A stretch of DNA of 64,000 nucleotides from assembly GCF_900239495.1 (NCBI RefSeq), contig NZ_OENE01000007.1, positions 1 to 64,000 on the forward strand, given 5' to 3'. Below the pieces are notes generated by a model. The model saw only the letters and a list, made by a program, of their open reading frames with translations, ran no database searches and was not told where the DNA came from. Made by a program: the position numbers and the translations under genes. The first letter of the stretch is position 1, and the number at the start of each line of letters is the position of its first letter. The stretch is from Tenacibaculum finnmarkense genomovar ulcerans. GTDB taxonomy: Bacteria; Bacteroidota; Bacteroidia; Flavobacteriales; Flavobacteriaceae. This document shows, piece by piece, positions 36,275 through 45,632 of the stretch.

Positions 36275-36304
36275 CAAAGATACTAAATTAAATTCGCTGT
36301 TCAA
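36275..36304 (-). promoter_or_regulatory. tatA promoter
   Basis: On the minus strand TTG (36304-36302), a 19-base spacer and TATCTTTG (36282-36275) match the Bacteroidota consensus exactly. The element overlaps the 3' end of the GIN-domain gene, so tatA has its own promoter. Confidence 0.65.
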
Positions 36305-36968
36305 TTACTCCACCGATTACTTTTTTTGCTTTCAAAATTTCGGGAGTTCCTTTGTAAAAAATAGAACCTCCAAAAGAAACTTTAGCATCTAATGTTTCGC
36401 CAGCATTTACTTCAACTTTAGCTCCTGAACCTACTCGAACGTAATTTAAATCGGTTACCTTTAAATTATATCCATGGTACATACCACCTAAATTAGCCGC
36501 TACATTTTGGTTTTTAGTTGACCCTGAGAGTTTAATAACTGCTCCCGATGAACTTTTAACCGTTAAATGTTTCACTTTAACAACCATATTAATAAAAGCG
36601 CCTTCTTGTGCTTTTATTTCAATAGCTGGCTGTTCCATTATTTTTGCGGTAATTGTAGCACCTTCATTCGCATCAATTATACCTAATTCTGACTGGTAAT
36701 AAAGCGTTATTTTAACCGTACCATCGGCAGTTGTTTCAGGGAATTTCAACGATAATTTTAACGTGTTATTTTTACTTTTAACCGTTACTTTATCTGCTTT
36801 ATCTCCTGTTATAACTACTTTATTTTCTGTAGATTTTACTAAAAACACATCAATACCGTTAAATACTTTTACCTGAGTAAATTCACCGAGTTTTTTTGTA
36901 ATCGTTGTTTGAGCAGCTGCTAAAAACGGCATCAAAATCAAACTTAAAAAGATTATTTTTTTAATCAT
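36288..36968 (-). CDS. Exported GIN-domain protein (DUF2807)
   Basis: A signal peptide (about residues 1-19, FLAAAQ) precedes a repetitive beta-helix-like domain with FTQVKVFNGIDVFLVK, NTLKLSLKF, VKITLYYQSELGIIDANEGA, LTVKSSSGAVIKLSGS and YVRVGSGAKVEVNAGE. This is the 'head GIN' or DUF2807 fold, common in Bacteroidota as an envelope or secreted protein. The function is unknown. An inverted repeat upstream at 36986-37010 may control it. Confidence 0.8.
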   Translation of the reverse strand: MIKKIIFLSLILMPFLAAAQTTITKKLGEFTQVKVFNGIDVFLVKSTENKVVITGDKADKVTVKSKNNTLKLSLKFPETTADGTVKITLYYQSELGIIDANEGATITAKIMEQPAIEIKAQEGAFINMVVKVKHLTVKSSSGAVIKLSGSTKNQNVAANLGGMYHGYNLKVTDLNYVRVGSGAKVEVNAGETLDAKVSFGGSIFYKGTPEILKAKKVIGGVIEQRI

Positions 36969-36985
36969 AATAATTAATTAGTTAC

Positions 36986-37010
36986 TTGGTACATTCAATA
37001 ATTGTACCAA
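36986..37010. promoter_or_regulatory. Inverted repeat TTGGTACA-9-TGTACCAA
   Basis: TTGGTACA (36986-36993) and TGTACCAA (37003-37010) form a perfect 8-base inverted repeat. It lies 18 bases upstream of the GIN-domain gene, between it and the end of rnr. There is no T run, so an operator is more likely than a terminator. Confidence 0.5.
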
Positions 37011-37056
37011 CACTATAAAGTCAAATACTGGTTTTTATTGCAGTAGTGACTATAAA

Positions 37057-39273
37057 TTAATGAGATACTAAATGAAAATCTAAATGTTTACGTTCTAAAT
37101 CGGTATTTTTTACTTTTACAACAACCGTGTCTCCTAATTGAATTTCATTATTAGACGATTGCCCAACCACAGCATATTTTTTCTCATCAAAAACATAATA
37201 ATCATCTTTAATGTCTCTAATACGCACCATTCCTTCACACTTATTTGCAGTAATTTCAACATAAATTCCCCATTCAGTAACCCCTGAAATAACCCCTTCA
37301 AATTCTTCCTCTTGATGGTCTTTCATATACTTTATTTGCATATATTTTATGCTAGAACGTTCTGCTTTTGCAGCTAATTCTTCCATTTGTGAAGAGTGCT
37401 TACATTTTACTTCATATTCATCAGATTTAGGAGAAGTTCCGCCATCTAAATAATGCTGTAATAAACGGTGTGTCATTACATCAGGATAACGACGAATTGG
37501 CGATGTAAAATGCGAATAATAATCAAAAGCCAAACCATAATGTCCAATATTTTGAGTTGTATAAGCTGCTTTACTCATCGAACGAATCGTTAAAGTTTCT
37601 ACCATATTGGCTTCACCTTTCCCTTGAACATCGGCTAATAATTTATTTAACGATTGCGATGTTTTCTCTTTAGTTTCGGTATCTATTTTATACCCAAACT
37701 TGTTGATAATGTTCTGTAAAGAAGCTAGTTTATCAATATTAGGTTCATCGTGTGTACGATATATAAACGTATTTTTTGTTTCTTTTCCTTTAGAAAAACC
37801 AATAAATTCGGCTACTTTTCTATTGGCTAATAACATAAATTCTTCGATTAATTTATTAGCATCTTTCGATTCTTTAAAGAAAACTCCTACAGGATTTGCC
37901 TTTTCATCTAAATCAAACTTTACTTCAACTCTATCAAATGAAATTGCGCCTGCTTTCATACGTTTTTTACGTAATTTTTTGGCTAATTCATCTAATTTTA
38001 AGGTCGCTTCAACTATTTCTGGAATTACTTGATAACTTTCATCCGTAATTGAAATATCCGCTGGCATTTCGTAGGCTTTAATTTCTTCGGATAATGTACA
38101 GTTTTCAATAATTGACTGTGCTTCTTCGTAAGCAAAACGCTGATCAGAATAGGTTACTGTTCTACCAAACCACTGGTTTACAATTTCTGTTTTTTCATTC
38201 ATTTCAAAAACTGCCGAAAAAGTTAATTTTTCTTCGTTTGGGCGTAATGAACAAACTCCGTTACTTAACATTTCAGGTAACATTGGCACTACTCTATCAA
38301 CCAAATAAACTGATGTTGCTCTGTCATAAGCTTCATCATCTAAACTCGTTTTTGGTTGTAAATAATGCGAAACATCGGCAATATGAATTCCTATTTCGTA
38401 GTTTCCATTTTCTAATTTTGTAAATGATAAGGCATCATCAAAATCTTTAGCATCCTTAGGATCAATGGTAAATGTTAAATCTTTACGCATATCACGACGC
38501 TTTGAAATTTCAGCTTCGGTAATTTCTAATGGTAAATTTTCAGCTTCTTTTTCAATTTCTTCCGGAAATTCATACGGCAATCCATATTCTAATAAAATAG
38601 AATGAATTTCAGTTTCATGTTCACCAGGTTTTCCTAAAACTTGTGTAATTTTTCCGAATGGATTTTTAGAATTTTCTGGCCAATCTGTCATTTGCACGAC
38701 TACTTTATCGCCATCTTCTGCGCCGTTTAATTTATTTTGAGAAACAAATAAATCTACCGACATTTTTTGACTGTCTGGCAATACAAAACCAAAACTTTTA
38801 TTCATTTGTAAAATACCAACAAATTCAGTCTTTTTACGTTCGATTATTTCAACAACTTCGGCTTCTAATTTCGAAGATCGTCTTTTGTTATAAACAAAAA
38901 CTTTTACGGTATCTTGATGCAATCCTTTTCCTAAATTAATGGCAGGCATAAAGATGTCTTTTTCAAAATCATCTGACATAAAATACCCATTTCCATTCGC
39001 TGTTAAATCTAAGGTACCGATATGATATTTACGATCTTGATTTATTTGATACTTGCCTCTATCTATTTCTTTAATTTTTTTTGTTTCGTGTAATTCTACT
39101 AATTTTTTAAGTACTTGACTTTTTCCATCAGAATCAGAAATACCCATTTTACTGGCAATCTGTTTATAATTATATGTTTTAGAAGTGTCTTCTTTTAAAA
39201 TTTTGAAAATTTTTAAGGTTAAGTCTTTAATTACTTTTCCCTTTTTTTTATATATTTTTTTCTTTCTAGTCAT
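37057..39273 (-). CDS. rnr: Ribonuclease R
   Basis: RNase R is a 3'-5' exoribonuclease that degrades structured RNA. The 738-residue protein has an N-terminal winged-helix region (TYNYKQIASKMG near 34), cold-shock-like domains (IGTLDLTANGNGYF and VGILQMNKSFGFVLP), the RNB catalytic motif TIDPKDAKDFDDALS near residue 270, YSHFTSPIRRYPDVMTH, and a C-terminal S1 domain (EFEGVISGVTEWGIYVEI). It points away from the candidate oriC at its 5' side. Confidence 0.95.
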   Translation of the reverse strand: MTRKKKIYKKKGKVIKDLTLKIFKILKEDTSKTYNYKQIASKMGISDSDGKSQVLKKLVELHETKKIKEIDRGKYQINQDRKYHIGTLDLTANGNGYFMSDDFEKDIFMPAINLGKGLHQDTVKVFVYNKRRSSKLEAEVVEIIERKKTEFVGILQMNKSFGFVLPDSQKMSVDLFVSQNKLNGAEDGDKVVVQMTDWPENSKNPFGKITQVLGKPGEHETEIHSILLEYGLPYEFPEEIEKEAENLPLEITEAEISKRRDMRKDLTFTIDPKDAKDFDDALSFTKLENGNYEIGIHIADVSHYLQPKTSLDDEAYDRATSVYLVDRVVPMLPEMLSNGVCSLRPNEEKLTFSAVFEMNEKTEIVNQWFGRTVTYSDQRFAYEEAQSIIENCTLSEEIKAYEMPADISITDESYQVIPEIVEATLKLDELAKKLRKKRMKAGAISFDRVEVKFDLDEKANPVGVFFKESKDANKLIEEFMLLANRKVAEFIGFSKGKETKNTFIYRTHDEPNIDKLASLQNIINKFGYKIDTETKEKTSQSLNKLLADVQGKGEANMVETLTIRSMSKAAYTTQNIGHYGLAFDYYSHFTSPIRRYPDVMTHRLLQHYLDGGTSPKSDEYEVKCKHSSQMEELAAKAERSSIKYMQIKYMKDHQEEEFEGVISGVTEWGIYVEITANKCEGMVRIRDIKDDYYVFDEKKYAVVGQSSNNEIQLGDTVVVKVKNTDLERKHLDFHLVSH

Positions 39274-39772
39274 TAATCTTTCGTCTTTTGTTAATTATCA
39301 CCAAAATACAATTTATTTTACGACACTTTTTATTAAATAAGTGTTACCAATTTATTGTTTTGGGCTAATTTTTACATTATTATTTATGATATCATCATGA
39401 TTTTTAAAACTCAATATATTTTATCTAAAAAATACCTCCTAAAAATCAAGAAGAAATTGAGCAATTTTTATACCATAAAAATAGTTAGTTGTTTTGCTTT
39501 TAAGGCTATTCCTATAATTTTATTAAATATTTAGATAGGCTATTTAATAAGGTTGTAGCAATTAAATTTCTGTTAATGGAGAAGTAACTACATTATGTAA
39601 TTTAACAGTGTTATACCGCAAATATATATAAAAATAGCTAATAGTATCTGTGACGGTTATTTTTTGCTTGTTATACTTCTTTTTTTAGAAGAATTTTAAA
39701 CAAGCTTTAAAGCTAATTAATGCGGTTATTAGTTATTTCTAATTTTTTTTGAATTGTTATTTCTTTATAAGG
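39274..39772. other. Non-coding AT-rich flank of the candidate oriC
   Basis: About 500 bases without a gene. The sequence is AT-rich with long T runs. I saw no clear hairpin, open reading frame or exact TTATTAACA/TTATCAACA word in it. The rnr promoter must lie here or close by. Confidence 0.5.
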
Positions 39773-40242
39773 TTATTAACATTTATTATATTATATATAT
39801 TTTCTCTTTAAATTTTAAAAAAAAGATGTTTGTTATTATAGTGTGTTAATAAGTACAATAAGTATTTGCTATTATTTTTGGTAATATGACTTATTAAATA
39901 TTATCAACAGGTTATCATGTATTTAACTTCTTGATTTTTAGTATTTAAGTAAAGTTATTAACAGGTGTTAATAACTGTTAACAACTAATGATTCTTAATA
40001 ACTTTAGCTAGTTTGATTGTTAACAAGAGGTTAATTTAGTGTTGATAAATGTTTATTAAATTCTAATAAAAAAAGTTGCATATGTTAAAATTGTTTTTGT
40101 ATTGTAAAAATAATTGGAATAAACAAAAAAAGTTTTAAAAAGATACGCTTACTTATTAACATTTGCCCGGTATTTCTAAATTATTGATTTTGAGCTATTT
40201 ATTGCTTATCTTTAAAAAAGCATTGTTAATTACTGTTGATAA
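39773..40242. other. Candidate chromosomal replication origin (oriC) with a cluster of DnaA-box-like 9-mers
   Basis: In 470 bases without a gene there are eight exact TTAT[T/C]AACA words, on both strands: 39773, 39844, 39901, 39955, 39966, 40040, 40153 and 40234. Two near matches with TTGTTAACA or its complement lie at 39976 and 40017. Three of the eight differ from the general DnaA box TTATCCACA by one base, the others by two. An AT-only run (39783-39830) could be the unwinding element. The flanking genes rnr and rpiB diverge from it. I infer an origin; dnaA itself is not in the window. Confidence 0.65.
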
Positions 40243-40263
40243 CCCTGATTTGCTGTATTTTTG
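40236..40263 (+). promoter_or_regulatory. rpiB promoter overlapping the last DnaA-like box
   Basis: TTG (40236-40238), a 17-base spacer and TATTTTTG (40256-40263) match the Bacteroidota consensus. The TTG lies inside the DnaA-like word TGTTGATAA at 40234-40242, so DnaA binding could affect rpiB. Confidence 0.6.
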
Positions 40264-40294
40264 TAGTACACAACTAAATTAAAATCAACAAATT

Positions 40295-40735
40295 ATGACA
40301 ATAGCCATTGGAAATGACCATGCCGGTACCGAGTATAAATTCGAAATTATAAAACTCTTAGAAAAACTAGGGCATAAGGTGATTAATTTTGGAACAAATG
40401 ATACTAATAGCATGGATTATCCAGACGCTATTCACCCAACCGCTGAAGCTGTAGAAACGCAGCAAGCTGAAATGGGAATTATTTTATGTGGAAGCGGAAA
40501 TGGTGCACAAATGACGGCAAATAAACATCAAGGCGTACGTGCAGCTTTATGCTGGAATAATGAATTAGTAGCATTAACACGTCAACATAATAATGCCAAT
40601 ATTTTAACAATTCCAGCTCGTTTTGTATCATTACAACAGGCTTTAGGTTTTGTAACTATTTTTTTAAATACCGAATTTGAAGGTGGAAGACATGCCGATA
40701 GAGTTAATAAAATAGCCTGTGATTGCCTATCGTAG
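40295..40735 (+). CDS. rpiB: Ribose-5-phosphate isomerase B
   Basis: RpiB interconverts ribose-5-phosphate and ribulose-5-phosphate. The 146-residue protein has GNDHAGTEYK at the start, MDYPDAIHPTAEAV, the catalytic Cys in IILCGSGNGAQMTANK, and the His-containing RQHNNANILTIPAR. The family may also act on allose-6-phosphate; without an allose operon the ribose role is likely. It starts just beyond the candidate origin and is followed by a GNAT gene after 31 bases. Confidence 0.93.
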   Translation: MTIAIGNDHAGTEYKFEIIKLLEKLGHKVINFGTNDTNSMDYPDAIHPTAEAVETQQAEMGIILCGSGNGAQMTANKHQGVRAALCWNNELVALTRQHNNANILTIPARFVSLQQALGFVTIFLNTEFEGGRHADRVNKIACDCLS

Positions 40736-40766
40736 TTTATAATGATTATAAATTAAAATATTTTAA

Positions 40767-41207
40767 ATGAATTTTTTAATCAAAAAATTTACAGAACTAA
40801 CAACATCAGAATTGTATCAAATATTACAATTGCGCTCTGAAATTTTTGTTGTTGAACAAAAATGTGTGTATCAAGACCTTGATAATAAAGACCAATATGC
40901 CTTGCATGTTTTAGGAATAAAGCAAGATAAAATTATAGCGTACACACGTTTATTTAATAGCGGTGAATATTTTGAAACGCCAAGTATTGGTAGGGTACTT
41001 GTTAAGAAGAAGGAGCGTGCATATGGTTACGGTCATTTTTTAATAGAAGCCTCTAAACAAGCTATTTACGATAGTTATAATTCGACTAAAATTACTATTT
41101 CAGCTCAAAAATATTTAATAAAATTTTATGAATCTCATGGGTTTATTAAAGAAGGGGAAGAATATTTAGAAGACGGAATACCACATGTTAAAATGAAAAC
41201 AGTATAA
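40767..41207 (+). CDS. ElaA-type GNAT acetyltransferase
   Basis: The 146-residue protein is a compact GNAT: LYQILQLRSEIFVVEQKCVYQDLD near the start is the ElaA signature, VGRV-like PSIGRVLVKKKERAYGYG is the acetyl-CoA loop, and FYESHGFIKEGEEYLEDGIPHVKM closes the fold. The substrate is unknown. It probably shares the rpiB transcript and ends at a strong terminator. Confidence 0.88.
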   Translation: MNFLIKKFTELTTSELYQILQLRSEIFVVEQKCVYQDLDNKDQYALHVLGIKQDKIIAYTRLFNSGEYFETPSIGRVLVKKKERAYGYGHFLIEASKQAIYDSYNSTKITISAQKYLIKFYESHGFIKEGEEYLEDGIPHVKMKTV

Positions 41208-41218
41208 AAAATATCGTT

Positions 41219-41270
41219 ATTTCCTGCTATTTTTAGAGAAGTAATTATTTAATAATAGCAGGAAATTTTT
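41219..41270. terminator. Bidirectional terminator
   Basis: ATTTCCTGCTATT pairs with AATAGCAGGAAAT around a loop of 22 bases and is followed by a T run. It lies between the convergent GNAT and kinase genes. Confidence 0.75.
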
Positions 41271-41271
41271 T

Positions 41272-42120
41272 TTAAAATTTTTGATGATATTTTATTAAAT
41301 TGCCAATAGGCTTGTTAATAACTTGGGTAATTTTAATTTTATTTTTGAAGGCAACCTCTTCTAAAATATCTTTAAAATAAAATGCGATAGAACCGATAAA
41401 ATACACCGGAGTATCTATGTTTTTACGATAGGCTAAAACATGATATTTAAAAAATTGCTGAAATCCTTTTTTCACTAATTTTTGAATATATGGCGTTTCT
41501 TTATAAGAAAACATAAATTTAGCAAAAGTTGCTAAATATCTATTTGGACTTTGGTTTTGATATAAATTTTGTTTTATAAAATCAGGATCTAAATTAAATT
41601 TTTTTTCAAAATTATGTGCTATTTCAGCAGGCATTTTTTTATAGAAAAAATCTCTAAGTAATTTTTTACCAAAATAATTTCCACTTGCTTCATCCATAAC
41701 TAAATAGCCCAAAGATGCTGAAATATAAGTGATATTTTCACCGTCAAAATAACAACTATTTGCGCCTGTTCCTAAAATACAAACAATGGCTTTTTTATTT
41801 TTTGCAGTAGCATATACCGCTCCTAAAATATCTTCTTGAACAGAAACATTTGTTGTTGCCGAAAAAAAATCAATTAAAACTTCGGTTAAAATATTTTTAG
41901 GGGTATTAGTACCACAGCCAGCGCCATAAAAATAAATTTTTTTAATAGCTTTTTGATATTTTTTTAAATCGGCACAGTTTTCAAGAATTGTTAATAACTT
42001 TTTTTTAGATAAAATATTGGGGTTTAAACCCAGTGTTTGCACTCTAAAAACTTCTTTTTTGCTACTATTTAAAGCAACCCAATCTACCTTTGTAGAGCCA
42101 CCATCTGCAATTAATATCAT
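41272..42120 (-). CDS. N-acetylglucosamine kinase-like (BadF/BcrA fold) protein
   Basis: The 282-residue protein is an ASKHA-fold kinase: the phosphate-1 motif IADGGSTKVDW at the start, YGAGCGT near 67, phosphate-2 ILGTGANSCYF near 115, and GSIAFYF near the C-terminus. This layout matches the eukaryotic-type N-acetylglucosamine kinases common in Bacteroidota. The sugar is not certain. Both neighbours are separate units. Confidence 0.8.
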   Translation of the reverse strand: MILIADGGSTKVDWVALNSSKKEVFRVQTLGLNPNILSKKKLLTILENCADLKKYQKAIKKIYFYGAGCGTNTPKNILTEVLIDFFSATTNVSVQEDILGAVYATAKNKKAIVCILGTGANSCYFDGENITYISASLGYLVMDEASGNYFGKKLLRDFFYKKMPAEIAHNFEKKFNLDPDFIKQNLYQNQSPNRYLATFAKFMFSYKETPYIQKLVKKGFQQFFKYHVLAYRKNIDTPVYFIGSIAFYFKDILEEVAFKNKIKITQVINKPIGNLIKYHQKF

Positions 42121-42148
42121 GTTGTTTTTAATTTTTTAATAAAAATAA

Positions 42149-42304
42149 CTAATCTTTTTTAGCTGCTTTTAACATTTTTTCATCCTCTTTTTGGGAAGCT
42201 GGTTTTTTGGTCATTTTATAAATTAAATAACCAAAACCAACCAAAAAATGTAGTATAATAATACTGGCTATTATATAAATAAAAGTGTTTGAATTATCTC
42301 TCAT
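42149..42304 (-). CDS. Small membrane protein, 51 residues
   Basis: A complete reading frame starts with ATG (complement of 42302-42304) and gives MRDNSNTFIY followed by a hydrophobic helix (IIASIIILHFLVGFGYLIY) and a charged tail (MTKKPASQKEDEKMLKAAKKD). The single-helix, positive-inside layout and the acceptable start make it a likely real gene, too short for usual gene callers. It may share the transcript of the following minus-strand kinase gene. The function is unknown. Confidence 0.55.
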   Translation of the reverse strand: MRDNSNTFIYIIASIIILHFLVGFGYLIYKMTKKPASQKEDEKMLKAAKKD

Positions 42305-42401
42305 AGTGTAAAATTTAATGTGAAATATTAGTAATTACACTGTAAATTTACATAAAATACTACGTTAAAAAAACACAAATAGTTACATCAATTTAGATTG
42401 C

Positions 42402-42968
42402 TTATAATAAGGTTTGGGTTTCAATTACTGCTCCCGATTCCATATCATTTAAAAGAATATTTCCAATACGAACCCTAATTAAACGCAATGTTGGAAAGCC
42501 AACTGCGGCGGTCATTTTACGAACTTGCCTAAATTTCCCTTCACAAATTACAATACTAACCCAGCTTGTAGGACCATGACGATCATCTCTTATTTTTTGA
42601 GATCTATTAGGAAAATTAGGTGTTTTTAAGGTAGAAGCTTTCCCTGGAAGTGTGGTATATTTTTGACCATCAACCCCAATTTCTACGCCTTTTTGTAGTT
42701 TTTCGAGTGCTGCTGGTGTTATGATTCCATCTACCTGTACGTAATATTCTTTTTCGACTTTTTTACTGCGAACCTCGGCGCTTACTTTGCCATCGGTAGT
42801 TAAAAATAAAAGTCCTTCGGATGCAAAATCTAAACGACCAATTGCCATTGTTTTTTCAGGAAAATCAAACAATTCGCCTAGCATTTTTTTCTTTCTTTTG
42901 GTTTCGTTGGTAATAAATTGAGAAAGATAACCATAAGGTTTATGAATAATAAAATAACGATGTATCAT
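42402..42968 (-). CDS. rluE: RluE-type 23S rRNA pseudouridine synthase
   Basis: The 188-residue protein lacks an S4 domain and has the RsuA/RluB/E/F motifs: YFIIHKPYGYLSQF at the start, the catalytic Asp in AIGRLDFASEGLLFLTTDG, VEKEYYVQV, ICEGKFRQVRKMTAAVG and LIRVRIGN. These indicate RluE, which makes one pseudouridine in 23S rRNA. It follows the epimerase-like gene by seven bases, so they form an operon. Confidence 0.88.
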   Translation of the reverse strand: MIHRYFIIHKPYGYLSQFITNETKRKKKMLGELFDFPEKTMAIGRLDFASEGLLFLTTDGKVSAEVRSKKVEKEYYVQVDGIITPAALEKLQKGVEIGVDGQKYTTLPGKASTLKTPNFPNRSQKIRDDRHGPTSWVSIVICEGKFRQVRKMTAAVGFPTLRLIRVRIGNILLNDMESGAVIETQTLL

Positions 42969-42975
42969 AAGGTAT

Positions 42976-43767
42976 TTATAGGGTGCTAATTGTTACTGAA
43001 AAGAAATCGTTACCGCTACTTATTCTGCTGTTTTTTATCGAATTTTCAGCAGCTTCTGCTAACGGATATTGTGTAATAGGTTCTATGCAGACCATATTTT
43101 TAACAGGAGTCCATAACATAAAATTATCAAAATTTTTGCTGCTAATTTTTATACTACTCCCCTCTTTTTTTATCAAATTAATTTCGTTTGTATTTAAAAC
43201 TTTATAAGCTGCCGAACCTACATTTAAAATTTCCGATACGCTAATTTCTTTATTTTTTGTTTTTATAATTTCATCAGCAAAACCAGACAGTTTAAAACTC
43301 GGATGATAGCCAAACATATAAGGCATTTTTTTATCACTAATAATTTCAAAAGCTATTTTTATAGCTGATTTTTCAAGCGAAATAATTTTTCTAAAGATAA
43401 AATCATAGGTCCAAAATAAATGTTCTTGTGTCGATTTTTCAGGAAATTTAGAATTTTTTATCAGCGTGTTTTTTTTATATTTTTTTTCAAAAACTGCCGA
43501 AGTTTTATCGCTAGAAATAAGCTTGTAATTAAGTTCTCTTAATAAACCGTGTTGGTCTTGTTTGGCAATTCCATTAGGCGTATCAACAGAAAAATCATTT
43601 AATTTTGTAGGACCAATAATCGGAAACATTTCAATATCCGAAGCATTCCAACCAGGTGAATTTTTAGAATGTATTAGTTCTTCATTATTAATGATAAAAC
43701 TAATTAGCTCACCTTTATATATAGTTGCTAAACTATGGCTGTTTTTTAAAAGAATACTCGCGCTCAT
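42976..43767 (-). CDS. Aldose 1-epimerase-like (LacX-type) protein
   Basis: The 263-residue protein has the galactose-mutarotase-like beta sandwich with features of the LacX group: MFPIIGPTKLNDF, DQHGLLRELNYKLI with the conserved HG(F/L)xR-like segment, MPYMFGYHPSFKL with the catalytic-type His, and CIEPITQYP. The sugar substrate is unknown. It is the first gene of the two-gene operon with rluE. Confidence 0.82.
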   Translation of the reverse strand: MSASILLKNSHSLATIYKGELISFIINNEELIHSKNSPGWNASDIEMFPIIGPTKLNDFSVDTPNGIAKQDQHGLLRELNYKLISSDKTSAVFEKKYKKNTLIKNSKFPEKSTQEHLFWTYDFIFRKIISLEKSAIKIAFEIISDKKMPYMFGYHPSFKLSGFADEIIKTKNKEISVSEILNVGSAAYKVLNTNEINLIKKEGSSIKISSKNFDNFMLWTPVKNMVCIEPITQYPLAEAAENSIKNSRISSGNDFFSVTISTL

Positions 43768-43926
43768 TTTTATTGAAAATTAAAAAAACAATATTACAAA
43801 ATGTAGCATGAAAAAGATGCCAAAAAAGCTGCTAAGATAAAAGTAGTTTTTCATAACTTAGCCACACTTATTGTACATATTTTAATAAGAAAAGAACTAA
43901 AAATAGCATTAAAAACAACAAGATTT

Positions 43927-44934
43927 ATGGCAGCAGATAAAGAAAAAGAAGCGAAATTAAAAGCCCTTCAACTTACCTTAGACAAGTTAGATAAAACTTA
44001 CGGAAAAGGTGCAGTGATGAAATTAGGGGATACTAAGGTTGAAGATATGGAAGTGATTTCATCAGGATCTTTAGGGTTGGATTTAGCTTTAGGTGTTGGA
44101 GGATATCCTCGTGGAAGAGTTATTGAAATTTATGGACCAGAATCATCAGGAAAAACAACCTTAACATTGCACGCTATTGCAGAAGCTCAAAAAGCTGGTG
44201 GTATTGCCGCTTTTATTGATGCAGAACATGCTTTTGACCGCTTTTATGCTGAAAATTTAGGTGTTGATACTGATAATTTAATTATTTCTCAACCAGATCA
44301 TGGGGAGCAAGCCTTAGAAATTACCGAAAATTTAATCCGTTCAGGAGCTGTTGATATTGTAGTGGTTGATTCTGTTGCAGCATTAACACCAAAATCGGAA
44401 ATTGAAGGTGAAATGGGAGATTCTAAAATGGGATTACATGCCCGTTTAATGTCTCAAGCGTTGCGTAAATTAACTGGTACAATTAGTAAAACAAAATGTA
44501 CCGTTATTTTTATCAACCAATTACGTGAAAAAATTGGGGTAATGTTCGGTAATCCTGAAACAACAACAGGAGGTAATGCATTAAAATTTTATGCATCTGT
44601 ACGTTTAGATATCCGTCGTAGAACACAAATTAAAGATGGCGATAAAGTTATCGGAAACAGTACGAAAGTTAAAATTGTAAAAAATAAAGTAGCGCCACCA
44701 TTCCAAATTGCAGAATTTGATATTATGTATGGTAAAGGAATTTCAAAAGTTGGTGAAATTTTAGATATCGGTGTAGAATATGGTATCATTAAAAAAAGTG
44801 GTTCATGGTTTAGCTACGGCGAAACAAAGCTAGGACAGGGTAGAGATGCTGTAAAAGGTTTAATTAAAGACAATCCTGAATTGGCAGAAGAGTTAGAAAC
44901 TAAAATAAAAGCGGCGATTGAAAATCAAGAGTAA
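43927..44934 (+). CDS. recA: Recombinase RecA
   Basis: RecA forms filaments on single-stranded DNA for recombination and the SOS response. The 335-residue protein has Walker [10 protein letters not shown] at 70-78, [64 protein letters not shown] and the C-terminal acidic part. It is slightly short of E. coli RecA because the C-terminal tail is reduced. Confidence 0.98.
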   Translation: MAADKEKEAKLKALQLTLDKLDKTYGKGAVMKLGDTKVEDMEVISSGSLGLDLALGVGGYPRGRVIEIYGPESSGKTTLTLHAIAEAQKAGGIAAFIDAEHAFDRFYAENLGVDTDNLIISQPDHGEQALEITENLIRSGAVDIVVVDSVAALTPKSEIEGEMGDSKMGLHARLMSQALRKLTGTISKTKCTVIFINQLREKIGVMFGNPETTTGGNALKFYASVRLDIRRRTQIKDGDKVIGNSTKVKIVKNKVAPPFQIAEFDIMYGKGISKVGEILDIGVEYGIIKKSGSWFSYGETKLGQGRDAVKGLIKDNPELAEELETKIKAAIENQE

Positions 44935-44954
44935 ATTTGATATTTTAAATAGCT

Positions 44955-44991
44955 AAAAAAACCTGTTGTAATATTTTTGCAACAGGTTTTT
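44955..44991 (+). terminator. Terminator after recA
   Basis: AAAACCTGTTG pairs with CAACAGGTTTT around an AT-rich loop, followed by T runs. Confidence 0.85.
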
Positions 44992-45000
44992 GTTTTTTTA

Positions 45001-45084
45001 GAAGCAATTTCCCGCTTTCTGCACTCGCTTTTTTTTGAAGAGAAAATCAAAAAAAGAGCTCAAACAAATGCTTCAATCGGGGCT
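45001..45084 (+). repeat. Dispersed 85-bp palindromic repeat, copy B
   Basis: This copy runs GAAGCAATTTCCCGC to GCTTCAATCGGGGCT in plus orientation. The arms CTTTTTTTT...GAAG and TCAAAAAAAGAG form an inner stem. It lies between the recA terminator and the end of dut. Confidence 0.8.
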
Positions 45085-45101
45085 AAAAATTTAGATACCA
45101 A

Positions 45102-45533
45102 TTAAACACCAGTACTACCAAAACCATTTTCGCCACGTTCGGTTTCATTTAAAACTGTTACTTCTTGCCAAACTACACGCTCGTGTTTTGCAATAATTAA
45201 TTGCGCAATACGTTCACCATCATTTACAGTAAAATCTTGGTTAGATAAATTCACTAAAATAACGCCAATTTCACCACGATAATCAGCATCAATAGTACCT
45301 GGAGCATTTAAAACAGTAACCCCTTTTTTAGCTGCCAACCCACTTCTTGGGCGTACTTGCGCTTCAAAACCAATAGGCAATGCGATAAATAATCCTGTTT
45401 TTATAATGGCTCTTTCCAAGGGTTTTAAAACCACGGGCTCATTTAAATTTGCACGTAAATCCATCCCTGCAGCACCTTGGCTTTCGTAAGTTGGTGTTTG
45501 ATGTTTCGACTTATTTATTAGTTGTATATTCAT
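45102..45533 (-). CDS. dut: dUTP diphosphatase
   Basis: The enzyme hydrolyses dUTP to dUMP and keeps uracil out of DNA. The 143-residue protein has all five trimeric dUTPase motifs: [38 protein letters not shown] and the C-terminal [10 protein letters not shown]. Length normal. Confidence 0.97.
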   Translation of the reverse strand: MNIQLINKSKHQTPTYESQGAAGMDLRANLNEPVVLKPLERAIIKTGLFIALPIGFEAQVRPRSGLAAKKGVTVLNAPGTIDADYRGEIGVILVNLSNQDFTVNDGERIAQLIIAKHERVVWQEVTVLNETERGENGFGSTGV

Positions 45534-45560
45534 ATTTTTTTATAAAAAGTTTTCAAAATT

Positions 45561-45568
45561 CAAATATA
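45561..45568 (-). promoter_or_regulatory. dut promoter -7 element
   Basis: CAAATATA on the plus strand reads TATATTTG on the minus strand, 28 bases before the dut start codon. No TTG was found at the standard upstream spacing. Confidence 0.45.
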
Positions 45569-45632
45569 ATACTCATAACTTTTACTAGAAGGGTATAGAT
45601 TTATTAATTTAGCCCATTAATCAAACCATACT

